64,000 nt of DNA from CBDCNP01 sp965222425 (GCA_965222425.1 CBDCTW010000001.1:223670-287669); one strand, 5' to 3'. Shown: positions 1 to 8,844, counted from the stretch's first letter. Made by a program: numbers and translations. Notes: generated from the sequence alone by a model not told the origin.

Positions 1-2
1 GG

Positions 3-842
3 CCCGACTTTACAGCACTGGTGGCCAAAGTCGTTGCGTCCCGAATGCAAGACCGTTCCTTGCCATTGCGACTCTTCTACAGCGGCGAAGTCCTCAGGTA
101 CCAACCTCCCAAGGCGGGACAACAAAAGGAGCTCTTCCAAATCGGTCTGGAGCACATCGGTAACGGATTGGCTGCCGATTTGGAAGTGCTGCTCGTGGCC
201 TTCGAGGCACTGGAGCGACTGGGTGTGAACGACGCCGTCCTGACGCTCGGGCATGCGGGTTTTTTGGTCGGTGTGCTCGAGCATTCGGAGGTGCCGCCCG
301 ACGTTCAGCCGGACCTTCTGGAAGCCATGCGAGCCCGAAACGCCGATCGCGCCGGTAGCGTTTTGGGAAGGGAGGTGCCAGCCGCGATCTTGGAGGCGAT
401 GCGGCTGTTTGGCGGACCGGAGATCCTCGATCGCGCCCGGCTCGTAGCCACTCGGCCGGAGAGCCAAGCCGCGTTGCAACGACTCGGAGCCATTTCCAAA
501 GAGCTTCACGCTCTTGGCTTCGGAGACCGGATCCAATTCGATCTCGGCGAGGTTCGAGATTTTGATTACTACACGGGAATGATTTTCGAGCTTCACGCAC
601 CGGGTACTGGATTGGAGCTCGGGGGGGGCGGTCGTTACGACTCCCTCCTGGCGAAGTTTGGTGTACCGCATCCAGCAGTTGGTTTCTCCCTGTCCCTTGA
701 TCGCCTGGCGCACAAGGTCGACGAGGAAAAACTTTCGCCCGAACCAATGTCGAAGACCATCACCCTCGAGAAAGAACCCGCGCGAGCCCTCGGGGAAGCC
801 ATGGAACGCCGGCGAAAGGGGGAGAAGGTGAGGTTAGGTTGA
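3..842 (+). CDS. hisZ: ATP phosphoribosyltransferase regulatory subunit HisZ (5' partial)
   Basis: HisZ is a catalytically inactive histidyl-tRNA synthetase paralogue that forms a hetero-octamer with short HisG and completes the first enzyme of histidine synthesis. The reading frame is open from the first bases: codons before the GTG at 21 encode P-D-F-T-A-L, the RPD(F/L)T motif of the HisRS catalytic fold, so the start lies upstream of the window. The C-terminal half keeps the class II signature DYYTGMIFE, the glycine-rich GGGGRYDSLL and a motif-3-like region (VGFSLSLDRL). There is no anticodon-binding domain, which separates HisZ from HisS. The stop overlaps the TTG start of hisG by four bases, and the downstream HisG is the short form that needs HisZ. 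Confidence 0.9.
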   Translation, partial: PDFTALVAKVVASRMQDRSLPLRLFYSGEVLRYQPPKAGQQKELFQIGLEHIGNGLAADLEVLLVAFEALERLGVNDAVLTLGHAGFLVGVLEHSEVPPDVQPDLLEAMRARNADRAGSVLGREVPAAILEAMRLFGGPEILDRARLVATRPESQAALQRLGAISKELHALGFGDRIQFDLGEVRDFDYYTGMIFELHAPGTGLELGGGGRYDSLLAKFGVPHPAVGFSLSLDRLAHKVDEEKLSPEPMSKTITLEKEPARALGEAMERRRKGEKVRLG

Positions 843-1477
843 GTACCCCAATACGCCTCGCGTTACCCACCGGCAGGATCTTTGACGAAGCTGTGGAGCT
901 TCTCACGCGCTCGGGCTTCGCACTTCCGGAGGACGTCCGCGACGCCAGGAAGCTACACGTCTCAAACGGGCGAGATCATTCGTCGGTGCTGGTTAAGGAT
1001 CGCGACGTTCCGACCTACGTCGAGCACGGGGTCGTCGATGCCGGCATCGTCGGGAACGATGTGTTGGCCGAGACCAACCCGGACGTTTACCAGCCGCTCG
1101 ACCTGAGAATAGGTCGTTGTCAGATGGTGGTGGCTCGGCCTCAGAATCGCCGAGCCGGAGGTTACCGGGATCTACCGTTGGTTAGAGTCGCGACGAAGTA
1201 TCCCGAAGTCGCTTCTCGCTACTTCCTTGCTCACGGAATTCCGGTGGAAGTGATTCTCCTTTCCGGCTCCGTGGAACTCGCACCGGTACTAGGACTGGCG
1301 GATTGCATCGTCGATCTCGTACAAACAGGCAAGACGATGGCCGCCAACGGCCTCGAGATCGACGAAGTGCTCTTCGAAAGCACCGCGAGGCTCATCGTCA
1401 ATCGAGCTAGCTTTCGGCTTAAGGGGCGCGTTTTAGGTGAGTTCGTTTCCGCTTTGGCCCGCGAGGTGGAGCAATGA
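839..1477 (+). CDS. hisG: ATP phosphoribosyltransferase catalytic subunit, short form
   Basis: HisG joins ATP and PRPP to make phosphoribosyl-ATP, the committed step of histidine synthesis. The protein is 212 residues. It opens with the typical LALPTGRIFDEA segment and has the periplasmic-binding-like fold with the PRPP loop near residues 150-165 (DLVQTGKTMAANGL). It ends after about 210 residues, so the C-terminal ACT-like regulatory domain of long HisG is absent. This fits the hisZ gene immediately upstream. The start is TTG, inside the TTGA overlap with the hisZ stop. The 3' end overlaps hisD by ATGA, indicating translational coupling. Confidence 0.95.
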   Translation: MSTPIRLALPTGRIFDEAVELLTRSGFALPEDVRDARKLHVSNGRDHSSVLVKDRDVPTYVEHGVVDAGIVGNDVLAETNPDVYQPLDLRIGRCQMVVARPQNRRAGGYRDLPLVRVATKYPEVASRYFLAHGIPVEVILLSGSVELAPVLGLADCIVDLVQTGKTMAANGLEIDEVLFESTARLIVNRASFRLKGRVLGEFVSALAREVEQ

Positions 1478-2766
1478 TCCGGGTGTTCGAAAATCAGGAC
1501 GCCTTCCTTGCCGAGCGTGGAGAGAACCATTCGAACACGGGCGCGGCGCCCCCTGAGGTCCTCACACGTGTCGAGGAGATCATTCGCTCCGTACGAACCA
1601 GCGGCGATGCAGCACTGGTCGAGCTGGCCGAGAGGCTGGAAGGCGCTCGTTTGAAGCCAACCGAACTGCGCGTGGATGCTCAGAAGATCACCGCCGAAGC
1701 TGCCAAGGCTACTGACGCGGTTCGGTCGGTGCTGGCGAATGCCGCGAACAACATCCGTCGCTTCCACGAGCGGCAAAAGGAAGCGAGCTGGAGTGTCGAG
1801 CTCGAAGACGGCAGTCTCCTGGGGCAAAAGATCGGCGCCATCGATACGGTCGGCGTCTATGTGCCGGGAGGGGAGGCCGTCTACCCATCGACTCTCATTA
1901 TGAGTACGGTCCCCGCGCAGATCGCCGGTGTGCGACGAATCATCGTCTGCACGCCGCCGGGTACGATCGAGCGATCACCGGCGCTGGCCGCGGCGGTCGA
2001 ATATCTGGGGCTGACCGAGGTGTTTCGCGTCGGTGGCGCCCAGGCGGTCGCCGCCATGGCCTACGGCACGGCGACGGTCCCGCGCGTAGATAAGATCGTT
2101 GGGCCGGGGAATGCCTACGTCACGACTGCGAAGAAGCTCCTCTACGGCGTCGTGGGAATCGATTCTCTTGCCGGACCGAGCGAGATCGTCGTGCTTGCGG
2201 ACGGCGGGGCCAATCCAGCCTACGTCGCCGCCGACCTACTGTCTCAGGCCGAGCACGGTTCGGGCGACGAGCGAGCCATTCTGGTCAGCACGTCCCGTGG
2301 GCTGGTCGACGCCGTGAGAGACGAGATGACCAAGCAGATGGAAGACCTCCCTCGCGCCGACATGATCCGCACCGCGCTCGAGAAACACGGCGCCGCGGTC
2401 TTGGTCGCCGATCTGGATCAAGGCTTGGTTTTGGTCGACAAGTTGGCCCCCGAGCACCTCGAGATCATGGCCGACGGCGCAGAAGGACTAGCGCAACGTG
2501 TCAAGAATGCAGGAGCGATCTTCATGGGTGCGACCTCGCCGGTACCGATTGGAGACTTCTACGCGGGTCCAAACCATGTTCTACCGACCGGCGGCACGGC
2601 GCGGTTCGCTTCTCCGCTGGGTGTCTATGATTTCATTAAGCGAACGAGCCTCATTCGTTACAGTCGCGAGAAGTTGTCACGCGACCGAAACGACATCGAA
2701 GCCTTCGCTCGTGCCGAGGAGTTCGAGGCCCACGCCCGATCGATTGCCACGAGGTTCTCCGAATGA
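1474..2766 (+). CDS. hisD: Histidinol dehydrogenase
   Basis: HisD oxidises histidinol to histidine in two NAD-dependent steps using a zinc ion. The 430-residue length is typical. The family segments VGVYVPGG, VGPGNAYVTTAKKLLYG, AGPSEIVVLAD and LLSQAEHGSGD are present in order, as is the catalytic region APEHLEI and the C-terminal GPNHVLPTGGTARF that supplies zinc ligands. The ATG start lies in an ATGA overlap with hisG, and the stop overlaps the hisC start in the same way. Confidence 0.97.
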   Translation: MIRVFENQDAFLAERGENHSNTGAAPPEVLTRVEEIIRSVRTSGDAALVELAERLEGARLKPTELRVDAQKITAEAAKATDAVRSVLANAANNIRRFHERQKEASWSVELEDGSLLGQKIGAIDTVGVYVPGGEAVYPSTLIMSTVPAQIAGVRRIIVCTPPGTIERSPALAAAVEYLGLTEVFRVGGAQAVAAMAYGTATVPRVDKIVGPGNAYVTTAKKLLYGVVGIDSLAGPSEIVVLADGGANPAYVAADLLSQAEHGSGDERAILVSTSRGLVDAVRDEMTKQMEDLPRADMIRTALEKHGAAVLVADLDQGLVLVDKLAPEHLEIMADGAEGLAQRVKNAGAIFMGATSPVPIGDFYAGPNHVLPTGGTARFASPLGVYDFIKRTSLIRYSREKLSRDRNDIEAFARAEEFEAHARSIATRFSE

Positions 2767-3863
2767 CGAGCTGCGAGAAAGATCTGGCGGAGCCACTCCT
2801 GGGCCGTTTGCGACCCGAGGTTCGTTCCATCCGAACCTACCGACTCGAGCCACACGCGGCATCGGTCAAGCTCGATCAAAACGAGAACAGTCATGATCCG
2901 CCGGAGGCCATTGGACGCGCCATTCGTGACGCGCTGTCCCAGCTCTCTCTCAACCGATACCCACCGGTACAAGCGGTCGAGCTCAAGGGCGCCTTGGGTA
3001 AGCTCAATGACTGGCCGGCCGAGGGGATATTAGTGGGGAACGGTTCGAACGAGCTGCTCCTTATGCTGGCTCTCTCGACGCTCGAGCGGGGGCGAAGCGT
3101 TGTATTCCCGACTCCGTCCTTCATCCTTTATGGCTACGTCAGCCGAATGCTGGGCGCAGAAATGGTGGAAGTCCCCCTACGGGCGAACTACACCTATGAC
3201 GTCGACGCTTTCCTCACCGCGATGAGGGAGAAAAAACCTTCGTTGGTGTTCTTGTGCTGTCCGAACAATCCCACCGGCTCGACACTCAGCACCGCGGACG
3301 TCGAGCGAATCGCCAGGGAATGCCCCGGCATCTTGGTAGTGGACGAGGCCTATTTCGAGTTCGGCGGCTCCGTTGCGAGGGAGCTCCTCCCGCGCTATCC
3401 ACACATGGTCTTGTCGCGCACGTTTTCCAAGGCCCTGGGACTGGCCGGCCTCCGGATTGGCTACTTGCTCGCGGCACCGGAGGTCGCAGAAGAGGTGGAG
3501 AAAGCACAACTGCCGTACGCGCTCAACGAATTCTCTCGTGCCGTCGCCCTCGCGGTCTGTGATCATTACGAGCTCATTCGAGCGCAAGCCAAGGTCATCG
3601 TTAAGGAAAGGGATGCACTCTACCGCCAGTTGCGTGCGTTGGACGGAATTGACCCCTATCCGTCGGAGGCCAACTTCCTCCTGTTCGACTGCGACGCCGG
3701 GGCGACAAAGGTGTTCGACGGTTTGCTCGTCCGAGGCGTCCTAGTCCGCGACTTGAGCTCGAAGCCAAGGTTGAGCCGGGCCCTCAGGGTTACCGTGGGC
3801 CTTCCCGATGAGAACGAAAAATTCCTGGGCGCTCTTCGCGAGACGCTGGAGGAGCTTCAATGA
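2763..3863 (+). CDS. hisC: Histidinol-phosphate aminotransferase
   Basis: This is a PLP-dependent class I/II aminotransferase of 366 residues that converts imidazole acetol-phosphate to histidinol-phosphate. The PLP-binding lysine sits in SRTFSKALGLAGLRIGY. The upstream CPNNPTG and VVDEAYFEF segments are the usual cofactor-contacting motifs. Gene order and ATGA overlaps with hisD and hisB support the assignment. HisC enzymes can also transaminate aromatic keto acids. Because this operon continues into tyrosine-pathway genes, a second role with prephenate or hydroxyphenylpyruvate is possible, but that is inference. Confidence 0.95.
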   Translation: MTSCEKDLAEPLLGRLRPEVRSIRTYRLEPHAASVKLDQNENSHDPPEAIGRAIRDALSQLSLNRYPPVQAVELKGALGKLNDWPAEGILVGNGSNELLLMLALSTLERGRSVVFPTPSFILYGYVSRMLGAEMVEVPLRANYTYDVDAFLTAMREKKPSLVFLCCPNNPTGSTLSTADVERIARECPGILVVDEAYFEFGGSVARELLPRYPHMVLSRTFSKALGLAGLRIGYLLAAPEVAEEVEKAQLPYALNEFSRAVALAVCDHYELIRAQAKVIVKERDALYRQLRALDGIDPYPSEANFLLFDCDAGATKVFDGLLVRGVLVRDLSSKPRLSRALRVTVGLPDENEKFLGALRETLEELQ

Positions 3864-4450
3864 ATCGAACCGCCAAGAAGAAACGCTCGACCAAAGAGAC
3901 CACGGTCGAGGTTCAGCTGACCGTGGACGGTAGCGGCAAGGCCGACATTGCAACAGGAGTTGGGTTTCTCGATCACATGCTCGAGCTTCTGGCCCATCAC
4001 GGAAGCCTCGATCTCTCGGTCAAAGCGCAAGGCGATCTGCGCGTGGACTTCCACCATACGGTGGAGGACGTCGGGCTGGTCTTGGGGGATTGTTTGGAGG
4101 AAGCCCTCGGTGACAAGGCGGGGGTCAACCGTTTTGGAACCGCCTTTGTGCCTCTCGACGAGGCGCTCGCCCGAGTCGTGGTCGATCTTTCAGGCCGTCC
4201 CTACCTGAGCTGGCGAGTGCGTTTCACTTCCGATCGGGTAGGAGACTTTCCGACTGAGCTCTTCCAGGATTTTTTCCGCGCTCTTAGCGACCGCGCTCGA
4301 TTGACGCTCCACGTGGAATCGCTTCATGGTGACAACAACCACCACATCATAGAGACCGTCTTCAAGGGCTTCGCTCGGTCGCTTCGCGAAGCCGTCCGCC
4401 GAACCAGAGGCTCGGGCGTTCCCTCGACCAAAGGGACACTTAAGGATTAG
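3860..4450 (+). CDS. hisB: Imidazoleglycerol-phosphate dehydratase
   Basis: HisB is the Mn-dependent dehydratase that forms imidazole acetol-phosphate. At 196 residues it is the monofunctional form without the histidinol-phosphatase domain. The paired metal-binding motifs are visible: GFLDHMLELLAHHG and DFHHTVEDVG in the first repeat, SLHGDNNHHIIE in the second. It overlaps hisC by ATGA. No histidinol-phosphate phosphatase is visible in the operon, so that step must be encoded elsewhere. The interrupted HAD gene at 9717 is a different HAD type. Confidence 0.96.
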   Translation: MNRTAKKKRSTKETTVEVQLTVDGSGKADIATGVGFLDHMLELLAHHGSLDLSVKAQGDLRVDFHHTVEDVGLVLGDCLEEALGDKAGVNRFGTAFVPLDEALARVVVDLSGRPYLSWRVRFTSDRVGDFPTELFQDFFRALSDRARLTLHVESLHGDNNHHIIETVFKGFARSLREAVRRTRGSGVPSTKGTLKD

Positions 4451-4568
4451 CAGGGTGCTGACAGATTCACGGCACCCTGCGCGAGCGGAGCGAGCCCGGC
4501 CCGAATGGGCCGAGGAAGGAAGGCCGAGCGAGGAGCGAGGCCAGCGGGCTAACGAGGAGTGAGCCCGC
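4450..4568 (+). promoter_or_regulatory. Three successive RNA hairpins between hisB and hisH
   Basis: This is the only sizeable non-coding gap (134 bp) in the his operon. Hairpin 1 pairs GCAGGGTGC (4450-4458) with GCACCCTGC (4472-4480) and starts on the last base of the hisB stop codon. Hairpin 2 is CGGCCC-gaat-GGGCCG (4497-4512). Hairpin 3 pairs GCGGGCT (4544-4550) with AGCCCGC (4562-4568). Between them lies purine-rich repeated sequence (gagcgag, gaggaagg). No U-tract follows any stem, so these are not simple rho-independent terminators. A processing, stabilising or repetitive-extragenic role fits better. Confidence 0.5.
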
Positions 4569-4584
4569 ATTAAGGCTAGAGATA

Positions 4585-5193
4585 ATGGAGAATCTGATCG
4601 TCGTCGACTACGGCGTCGGGAACCTAGGTAGCGTGGCGCGCGCCCTCGAGCGCATCGGGGCACCGAGCAGGCTTTCCGCAGACCGTGAGGAGATCCGTCG
4701 GGCCAGGCAGTTAGTCCTGCCCGGTGTCGGGCACTTCGGAGAGGCGATGCGAAACCTCCGAGACCGAGACCTCGAGGCCCCCTTGAAGGAAGCCCTCGAG
4801 GAGGGCGCTAGACTCCTCGGTATCTGCGTCGGGTTCCAAATGCTCTTCGACAGCAGCGAGGAAGCACCCGGGGTCGCGGGGTTGGGTCTCCTTCCCGGGC
4901 GAGTCCGTCGTTTCGCGACCAAACGTCCCGTCCCTCATATTGGTTGGAACCAACTGCGGCTTCACGGGGCAGCCTCGCTTCTTGAGGGGGTCGAGACCGG
5001 CGACTATTTTTATTTCCTGCACTCGTACTACGTCGAGCCGGACGGGGACGACGCGGTCAAGGCCAAGACCGATTACGACGTGTCCTTTTGCTCGGTGGCC
5101 AGCAAGAATCGCGTGGCAGGGATCCAGTTCCATCCAGAGAAAAGTCAGCAGCTTGGCCTGAGAGTTCTGACGAATTACTGCCGGGCCCTGTGA
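4585..5193 (+). CDS. hisH: Imidazole glycerol phosphate synthase, glutaminase subunit HisH
   Basis: HisH hydrolyses glutamine and passes ammonia to HisF. The 202-residue protein is a class I glutamine amidotransferase. It has the nucleophile elbow GICVGFQMLF (catalytic Cys near residue 78), an oxyanion segment starting VVDYGVGNLGSV, and the catalytic His-Glu pair in GIQFHPEKSQ. The ATG at 4585 follows the hairpin-rich gap after hisB. hisA follows after 20 bases. Confidence 0.96.
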   Translation: MENLIVVDYGVGNLGSVARALERIGAPSRLSADREEIRRARQLVLPGVGHFGEAMRNLRDRDLEAPLKEALEEGARLLGICVGFQMLFDSSEEAPGVAGLGLLPGRVRRFATKRPVPHIGWNQLRLHGAASLLEGVETGDYFYFLHSYYVEPDGDDAVKAKTDYDVSFCSVASKNRVAGIQFHPEKSQQLGLRVLTNYCRAL

Positions 5194-5213
5194 GTGGTGA
5201 CAGGTGGTGACAC

Positions 5214-5957
5214 GTGGTGACGCAACTGACCGTCATCCCGGCGATCGACATCGAAGGAGGGCGCTGCGTGCGCTTGGTTCGCGGAGAGCGCGGAACGGAA
5301 ACAGTTTATGCAGACGATCCTGTGGAAGTGGCCCTAGAGTGGCAACAGCAAGGAGCGGAGATCATTCACATCGTCGATCTCGATGCCGCGTTCGATGGCC
5401 GAGGAGGGAATCGCTCCGTTATTCAAGAAATAATGAGCGCGGTCCAAACCCCCGTACAAGTCGGGGGCGGAGTTCGGGACATCGTCGACTTCGAGTGGCT
5501 GATGACATTGGGAGCAACGCGCGTCGTGTTCGGCACCGCGGCAGTAGAGACTCCTTCGGTCGTGAAACAAGCGCTCGAAATCTCCCCCGACGCCGTTGCT
5601 ATCGGGGTCGACGTGAGGAAAGGTAAAGTATCCATTCGGGGCTGGGAACAGGACTCGGCACTCGGACCCACCGAGCTCGGTAAGCGATGGGTCGAGGAAG
5701 GAGCCGCCTGGTTCATATATACCGACATCTCGCGAGACGGCGTTCTCACTGGGCCCAACGTCGACGGCGTAAGGCGCTTCGCGAAGCAAACCGGGGCGCG
5801 CGTCATCGCTTCGGGTGGAATCGGATCGCTGGAAGATCTTCGCCGGCTTCGACCGGTGAGGGAAGACGGTGTGGAAGCAGTCATCGTGGGGCGTGCGCTT
5901 TACGACAGGGTCTTTACACTCGCCGATGCCATTGCGGCGGGAACGGTCACGAGTTGA
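5214..5957 (+). CDS. hisA: ProFAR isomerase HisA
   Basis: HisA is the (beta-alpha)8-barrel isomerase that acts on ProFAR. The N-terminal VIPAIDIEGGRCVRL carries the catalytic Asp, and the second catalytic Asp lies in YTDISRDGVLTGPN. Phosphate-binding loops VGGGVRD and ASGGIGS are present. The length of 247 residues is normal. The start is ambiguous: GTGGTG at 5214-5219 offers two adjacent GTG codons, and the upstream 30 bases contain GTGGTGACA-like triplication (5193-5220), so slippage of this short repeat may have moved the start. Confidence 0.95.
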   Translation: MVTQLTVIPAIDIEGGRCVRLVRGERGTETVYADDPVEVALEWQQQGAEIIHIVDLDAAFDGRGGNRSVIQEIMSAVQTPVQVGGGVRDIVDFEWLMTLGATRVVFGTAAVETPSVVKQALEISPDAVAIGVDVRKGKVSIRGWEQDSALGPTELGKRWVEEGAAWFIYTDISRDGVLTGPNVDGVRRFAKQTGARVIASGGIGSLEDLRRLRPVREDGVEAVIVGRALYDRVFTLADAIAAGTVTS

Positions 5958-5958
5958 G

Positions 5959-6741
5959 ATGCTAGCGAAGCGGATCATTCCTTGCTTGGACGTCGACCAG
6001 GGACGCGTCGTCAAGGGTGTTCGTTTCGTCGATATTGTGGATGCCGGGGATCCGGTGGAGGCTGCGTCGCGCTACGACGAAGAGGAGGCGGACGAGCTCG
6101 TTTTCTTGGACATCACCGCTTCCCATGAGCAGAGGGCCATAAAGCGTCGCATGGTGGAGCGGGTTGCCGACACGTTGACCATTCCCTTTACCGTGGGCGG
6201 GGGCATCCGAACTGTGGACGACATGAGATCCATTCTCGAAGCGGGGGCAGACAAGGTCGCCATCAACACCGCGGCGGTGAAAGAGCCGAAGCTACTCAGC
6301 GAGGGGGCCCGGAGGTTTGGGCAACAGTGCATGGTGCTTGCCATCGATGCCAAATGGGGAAACGGTGGATTCGAAGTCTTTATCCACGGTGGCCGCACGC
6401 CTACCGGGATCGATGTCGTGGCCTGGGTGAAACAGGCGGAAGAGCTTGGAGCGGGGGAGATTCTCCTGACGAGTATGGATCGTGACGGCACGGAGGAGGG
6501 CTACGACCTGAAGCTCACGCGCGCCATCTGCGAAGAGGTCTCCATTCCGGTCATTGCCTCGGGTGGCTGCGGCCGGCTCGAACACTTGGAAGAAGCGCTG
6601 ACCGAAGGCAAAGCAAGCGCCGTCCTGGCCGCTTCCGTCTTCCACTTTGGAACCTATCGCATCCGTGAGGCAAAGAAGTTCTTGGCCGAGCGCGGAGTTC
6701 CAGTCCGCCTCACCAGATCGTCCAGATCGTCGAGGAACTGA
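5959..6741 (+). CDS. hisF: Imidazole glycerol phosphate synthase, cyclase subunit HisF
   Basis: HisF is the barrel subunit that condenses PRFAR with ammonia from HisH to make IGP and AICAR. The ATG at 5959, two bases after the hisA stop, gives a 260-residue protein beginning MLAKRIIPCLDVDQGRVVKG. The catalytic Asp (IPCLDV) and the second Asp (TSMDRDGTEEGYD) are both visible, as are the phosphate loops VGGGIRT and ASGGCG. A longer open frame begins inside hisA at 5869, but homology starts at 5959. Confidence 0.96.
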   Translation: MLAKRIIPCLDVDQGRVVKGVRFVDIVDAGDPVEAASRYDEEEADELVFLDITASHEQRAIKRRMVERVADTLTIPFTVGGGIRTVDDMRSILEAGADKVAINTAAVKEPKLLSEGARRFGQQCMVLAIDAKWGNGGFEVFIHGGRTPTGIDVVAWVKQAEELGAGEILLTSMDRDGTEEGYDLKLTRAICEEVSIPVIASGGCGRLEHLEEALTEGKASAVLAASVFHFGTYRIREAKKFLAERGVPVRLTRSSRSSRN

Positions 6742-6748
6742 GCAGCCG

Positions 6749-7387
6749 ATGTCAAAAAAGAGCAAGGCCCAGAGCCTCCAGTTCGACGACAAGGGGCTCA
6801 TACCCGCGGTGGTTCAGAACGCGACGAGTGGCCGCGTGTTGATGGTCGCTTTCATGAACCAAGCGAGCCTCGACAAGACGCTCGAGACCGGTGACGTTCA
6901 CTTTTGGTCACGAAGCCGTAACGAGCTGTGGCGGAAAGGAGCGACGTCGGGTCACGTGATGAAGCTCGTCGAAGTTATCGCCGATTGCGATCAAGACTGT
7001 TTGCTAGTGCGTGTCCATCCAGGAGGACCGGTGTGCCACACTGGGGAAGTGAGCTGCTTCTTCACTCCATTGTCGTCCGCCGCCGAGAATCCCGGTGAGA
7101 CGGTGTTTTCGGAAACGATAGGCGAGCTGGCGGAGCTCATTCGCGACCGACACGAAAACCGACCCGAGGGCTCGTATACCACCCGCCTCTTCGAGGGGGG
7201 TGTGGACCGCATCGCGAAGAAAGTGGGAGAAGAAGCCACCGAAGTGATCATCGCCGGGAAGAACGACGACGCCGACGAGCTACGGCGGGAGTCGGCCGAT
7301 CTTCTTTATCATCTTCTCGTGCTGTGGGAGCAGGTCGGAGTGTCTCCGGCCGCAGTGGGGGAGGAGCTAAAGCGACGAAGGCGTTGA
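6749..7387 (+). CDS. hisIE: Bifunctional phosphoribosyl-AMP cyclohydrolase / phosphoribosyl-ATP diphosphatase
   Basis: This 212-residue fusion performs steps 2 and 3 of histidine synthesis. The HisI half (about 1-115) has HFWSRSRNELWRKGATSGH and the zinc/magnesium segment DCDQDCLL...CHTGEVSCF. The HisE half (about 125-212) is an all-alpha MazG-like pyrophosphohydrolase with KVGEEATEVIIAGK and DELRRESADLLYH. The ATG at 6749 is preferred over an in-frame start inside hisF. The stop is one base before the chorismate mutase ATG. Confidence 0.96.
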   Translation: MSKKSKAQSLQFDDKGLIPAVVQNATSGRVLMVAFMNQASLDKTLETGDVHFWSRSRNELWRKGATSGHVMKLVEVIADCDQDCLLVRVHPGGPVCHTGEVSCFFTPLSSAAENPGETVFSETIGELAELIRDRHENRPEGSYTTRLFEGGVDRIAKKVGEEATEVIIAGKNDDADELRRESADLLYHLLVLWEQVGVSPAAVGEELKRRRR

Positions 7388-7388
7388 A

Positions 7389-7763
7389 ATGGGAAGCAAA
7401 GTCAAGGGTGCGATCGACGGTTGGCGTCGGAAGATCGACGCCATAGACGATCGACTGCTGGTGTTGTTGAACCAGCGGGCGAAGTGCTCGATCGGGATCG
7501 GGTGGATCAAGCGGGCGAACAGCATGGAGATCTACGTGCCGAGTCGCGAAGTTCAGATCCTCAAGCGCGTCTCGAGCGCGAACGACGGCCCCTTGAACGA
7601 AGAGTCGGTCCGTGGTCTCTTCGAGCGCATCATCGATGAGTCGCGGAGCACGGAGCGAGTGGTTTGCAGTGCGGGTCCCAAGTCGGAAGGTGCCCAATCG
7701 AGGACGACTTCTTCCCGCGCACGAAAAAGGAAAAGGCCCAGCCGTAAGAAGGTGAAAAAGTAG
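7389..7763 (+). CDS. Chorismate mutase, AroQ class
   Basis: This all-alpha chorismate mutase converts chorismate to prephenate. Residues 10-95 show the AroQ pattern: WRRKIDAIDDRLLVLLNQRAK with its active-site Arg, then VPSREVQILKRV, then an E-rich third helix ending FERIIDESRSTE. The last 30 or so residues are strongly basic (runs of K and R), an unusual tail outside the catalytic fold. The gene starts one base after hisIE and sits before DAHP synthase, so it likely channels carbon into the aromatic branch of the same transcript. Confidence 0.85.
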   Translation: MGSKVKGAIDGWRRKIDAIDDRLLVLLNQRAKCSIGIGWIKRANSMEIYVPSREVQILKRVSSANDGPLNEESVRGLFERIIDESRSTERVVCSAGPKSEGAQSRTTSSRARKRKRPSRKKVKK

Positions 7764-7778
7764 GAGGCAGGCAAGACC

Positions 7779-8837
7779 ATGGTCATCATAATGGAGCACA
7801 CAGCCAAAGAGAAGGACATCCAAGCAGTCATCGAGCGTCTGACCGAATGGGGCTACGACATCCATCGCTCGACGGGTGAGAACCGTACGGTCCTCGGAGC
7901 GGTCGGCAGTCCAAGAACCGCGGCCGACCCGCGCGATCTCGAGGTGCTGGTGGGAGTGCGGGAGGTGGTGCGGATCAGCGAGCCCTACAAGCTCGCAGGG
8001 CGGACCTTCAAACGCGAGGACACCGTCGTTCGCATAGGGGACGTGACCATCGGTGGCGACGAGGTCGTGGCGATGGCCGGCCCGTGCGCAGTCGAGAGTC
8101 GCGATCAGGTCAGAGAGATTGCAGCGAGCGTGCGGGAAATGGGAGCGACCTTCCTCCGGGGTGGGGCCTTCAAGCCGCGGACCTCGCCCTACAGCTTTCA
8201 GGGTTTGGGGGAAGAGGGATTGAAGTACCTGCGAGAAGCGGCGGACGAGAACGGGATGCTCGTGGTCTCCGAGGTCATGGACACGACGCACATCCCGGTA
8301 GTCGAGCAATACGTCGACATCCTTCAGGTCGGCGCCCGCAACATGCAGAATTTTGTCATGCTCAAGGAGCTCGGCAAGGTCAAAAAGCCAGTATTGCTCA
8401 AGCGTGGCCTCTCCGCGACCATCGAAGAATGGCTTCTCTCCGCAGAATATGTGATGGTGGGAGGAAACCATCAGGTGATCCTGTGCGAGCGAGGGATTCG
8501 CACCTTCGAACGATACACACGGAATACGCTCGACTTATCTGCAATCCCCATCATCGAGAAGCTTTCGCACTTGCCCATCCTCGTTGATCCGAGCCACGGT
8601 ACGGGCCGAAGGGAAAAGGTTGTGCCGATGGCCCGTGCTGCGGTCGCCGCCGGTGCGGACGGTCTACTCATCGAGGTGCACAATCATCCCGACCAGGCTT
8701 TATCCGATGGCGCCCAGTCTCTGTACCCCGAGCAGTTCCAAAGGCTCATGGAAGAGATCCGCATCATCGCCACCGCTATTGGTCGCTCGGTGACGTCGCC
8801 AGTGGAGCTCTCGAGCGGCCGCCGACCCGCCGAATGA
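7779..8837 (+). CDS. aroF: 3-deoxy-7-phosphoheptulonate synthase (DAHP synthase, type I-beta)
   Basis: This enzyme condenses PEP and erythrose-4-phosphate, the first step of the shikimate pathway. The 352-residue protein has a ferredoxin-like or ACT-like N-terminal domain (about 1-75) of the Thermotoga/Bacillus type, which is often the feedback site, then a KDO8P/DAHP barrel. Barrel motifs: AGPCAVES, RGGAFKPRTSPYSFQG, the metal Cys/His/Asp region VLLKRGLSAT, and VDPSHGTG. A good ribosome-binding site (TAGGAGGCAGG) lies upstream of the ATG at 7779; a second ATG follows at 7791. Confidence 0.93.
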   Translation: MVIIMEHTAKEKDIQAVIERLTEWGYDIHRSTGENRTVLGAVGSPRTAADPRDLEVLVGVREVVRISEPYKLAGRTFKREDTVVRIGDVTIGGDEVVAMAGPCAVESRDQVREIAASVREMGATFLRGGAFKPRTSPYSFQGLGEEGLKYLREAADENGMLVVSEVMDTTHIPVVEQYVDILQVGARNMQNFVMLKELGKVKKPVLLKRGLSATIEEWLLSAEYVMVGGNHQVILCERGIRTFERYTRNTLDLSAIPIIEKLSHLPILVDPSHGTGRREKVVPMARAAVAAGADGLLIEVHNHPDQALSDGAQSLYPEQFQRLMEEIRIIATAIGRSVTSPVELSSGRRPAE

Positions 8838-8844
8838 CGAATAA

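Noticed and set aside
94..747. Long minus-strand open frame opposite hisZ
   Set aside because: Arg/Pro-rich translation typical of the antisense of GC-rich coding DNA; hisZ on the plus strand has clear family motifs.
7248..8471. 407-codon minus-strand frame opposite chorismate mutase and DAHP synthase
   Set aside because: Shadow of two genes with strong motifs; the translation has no recognisable domain.
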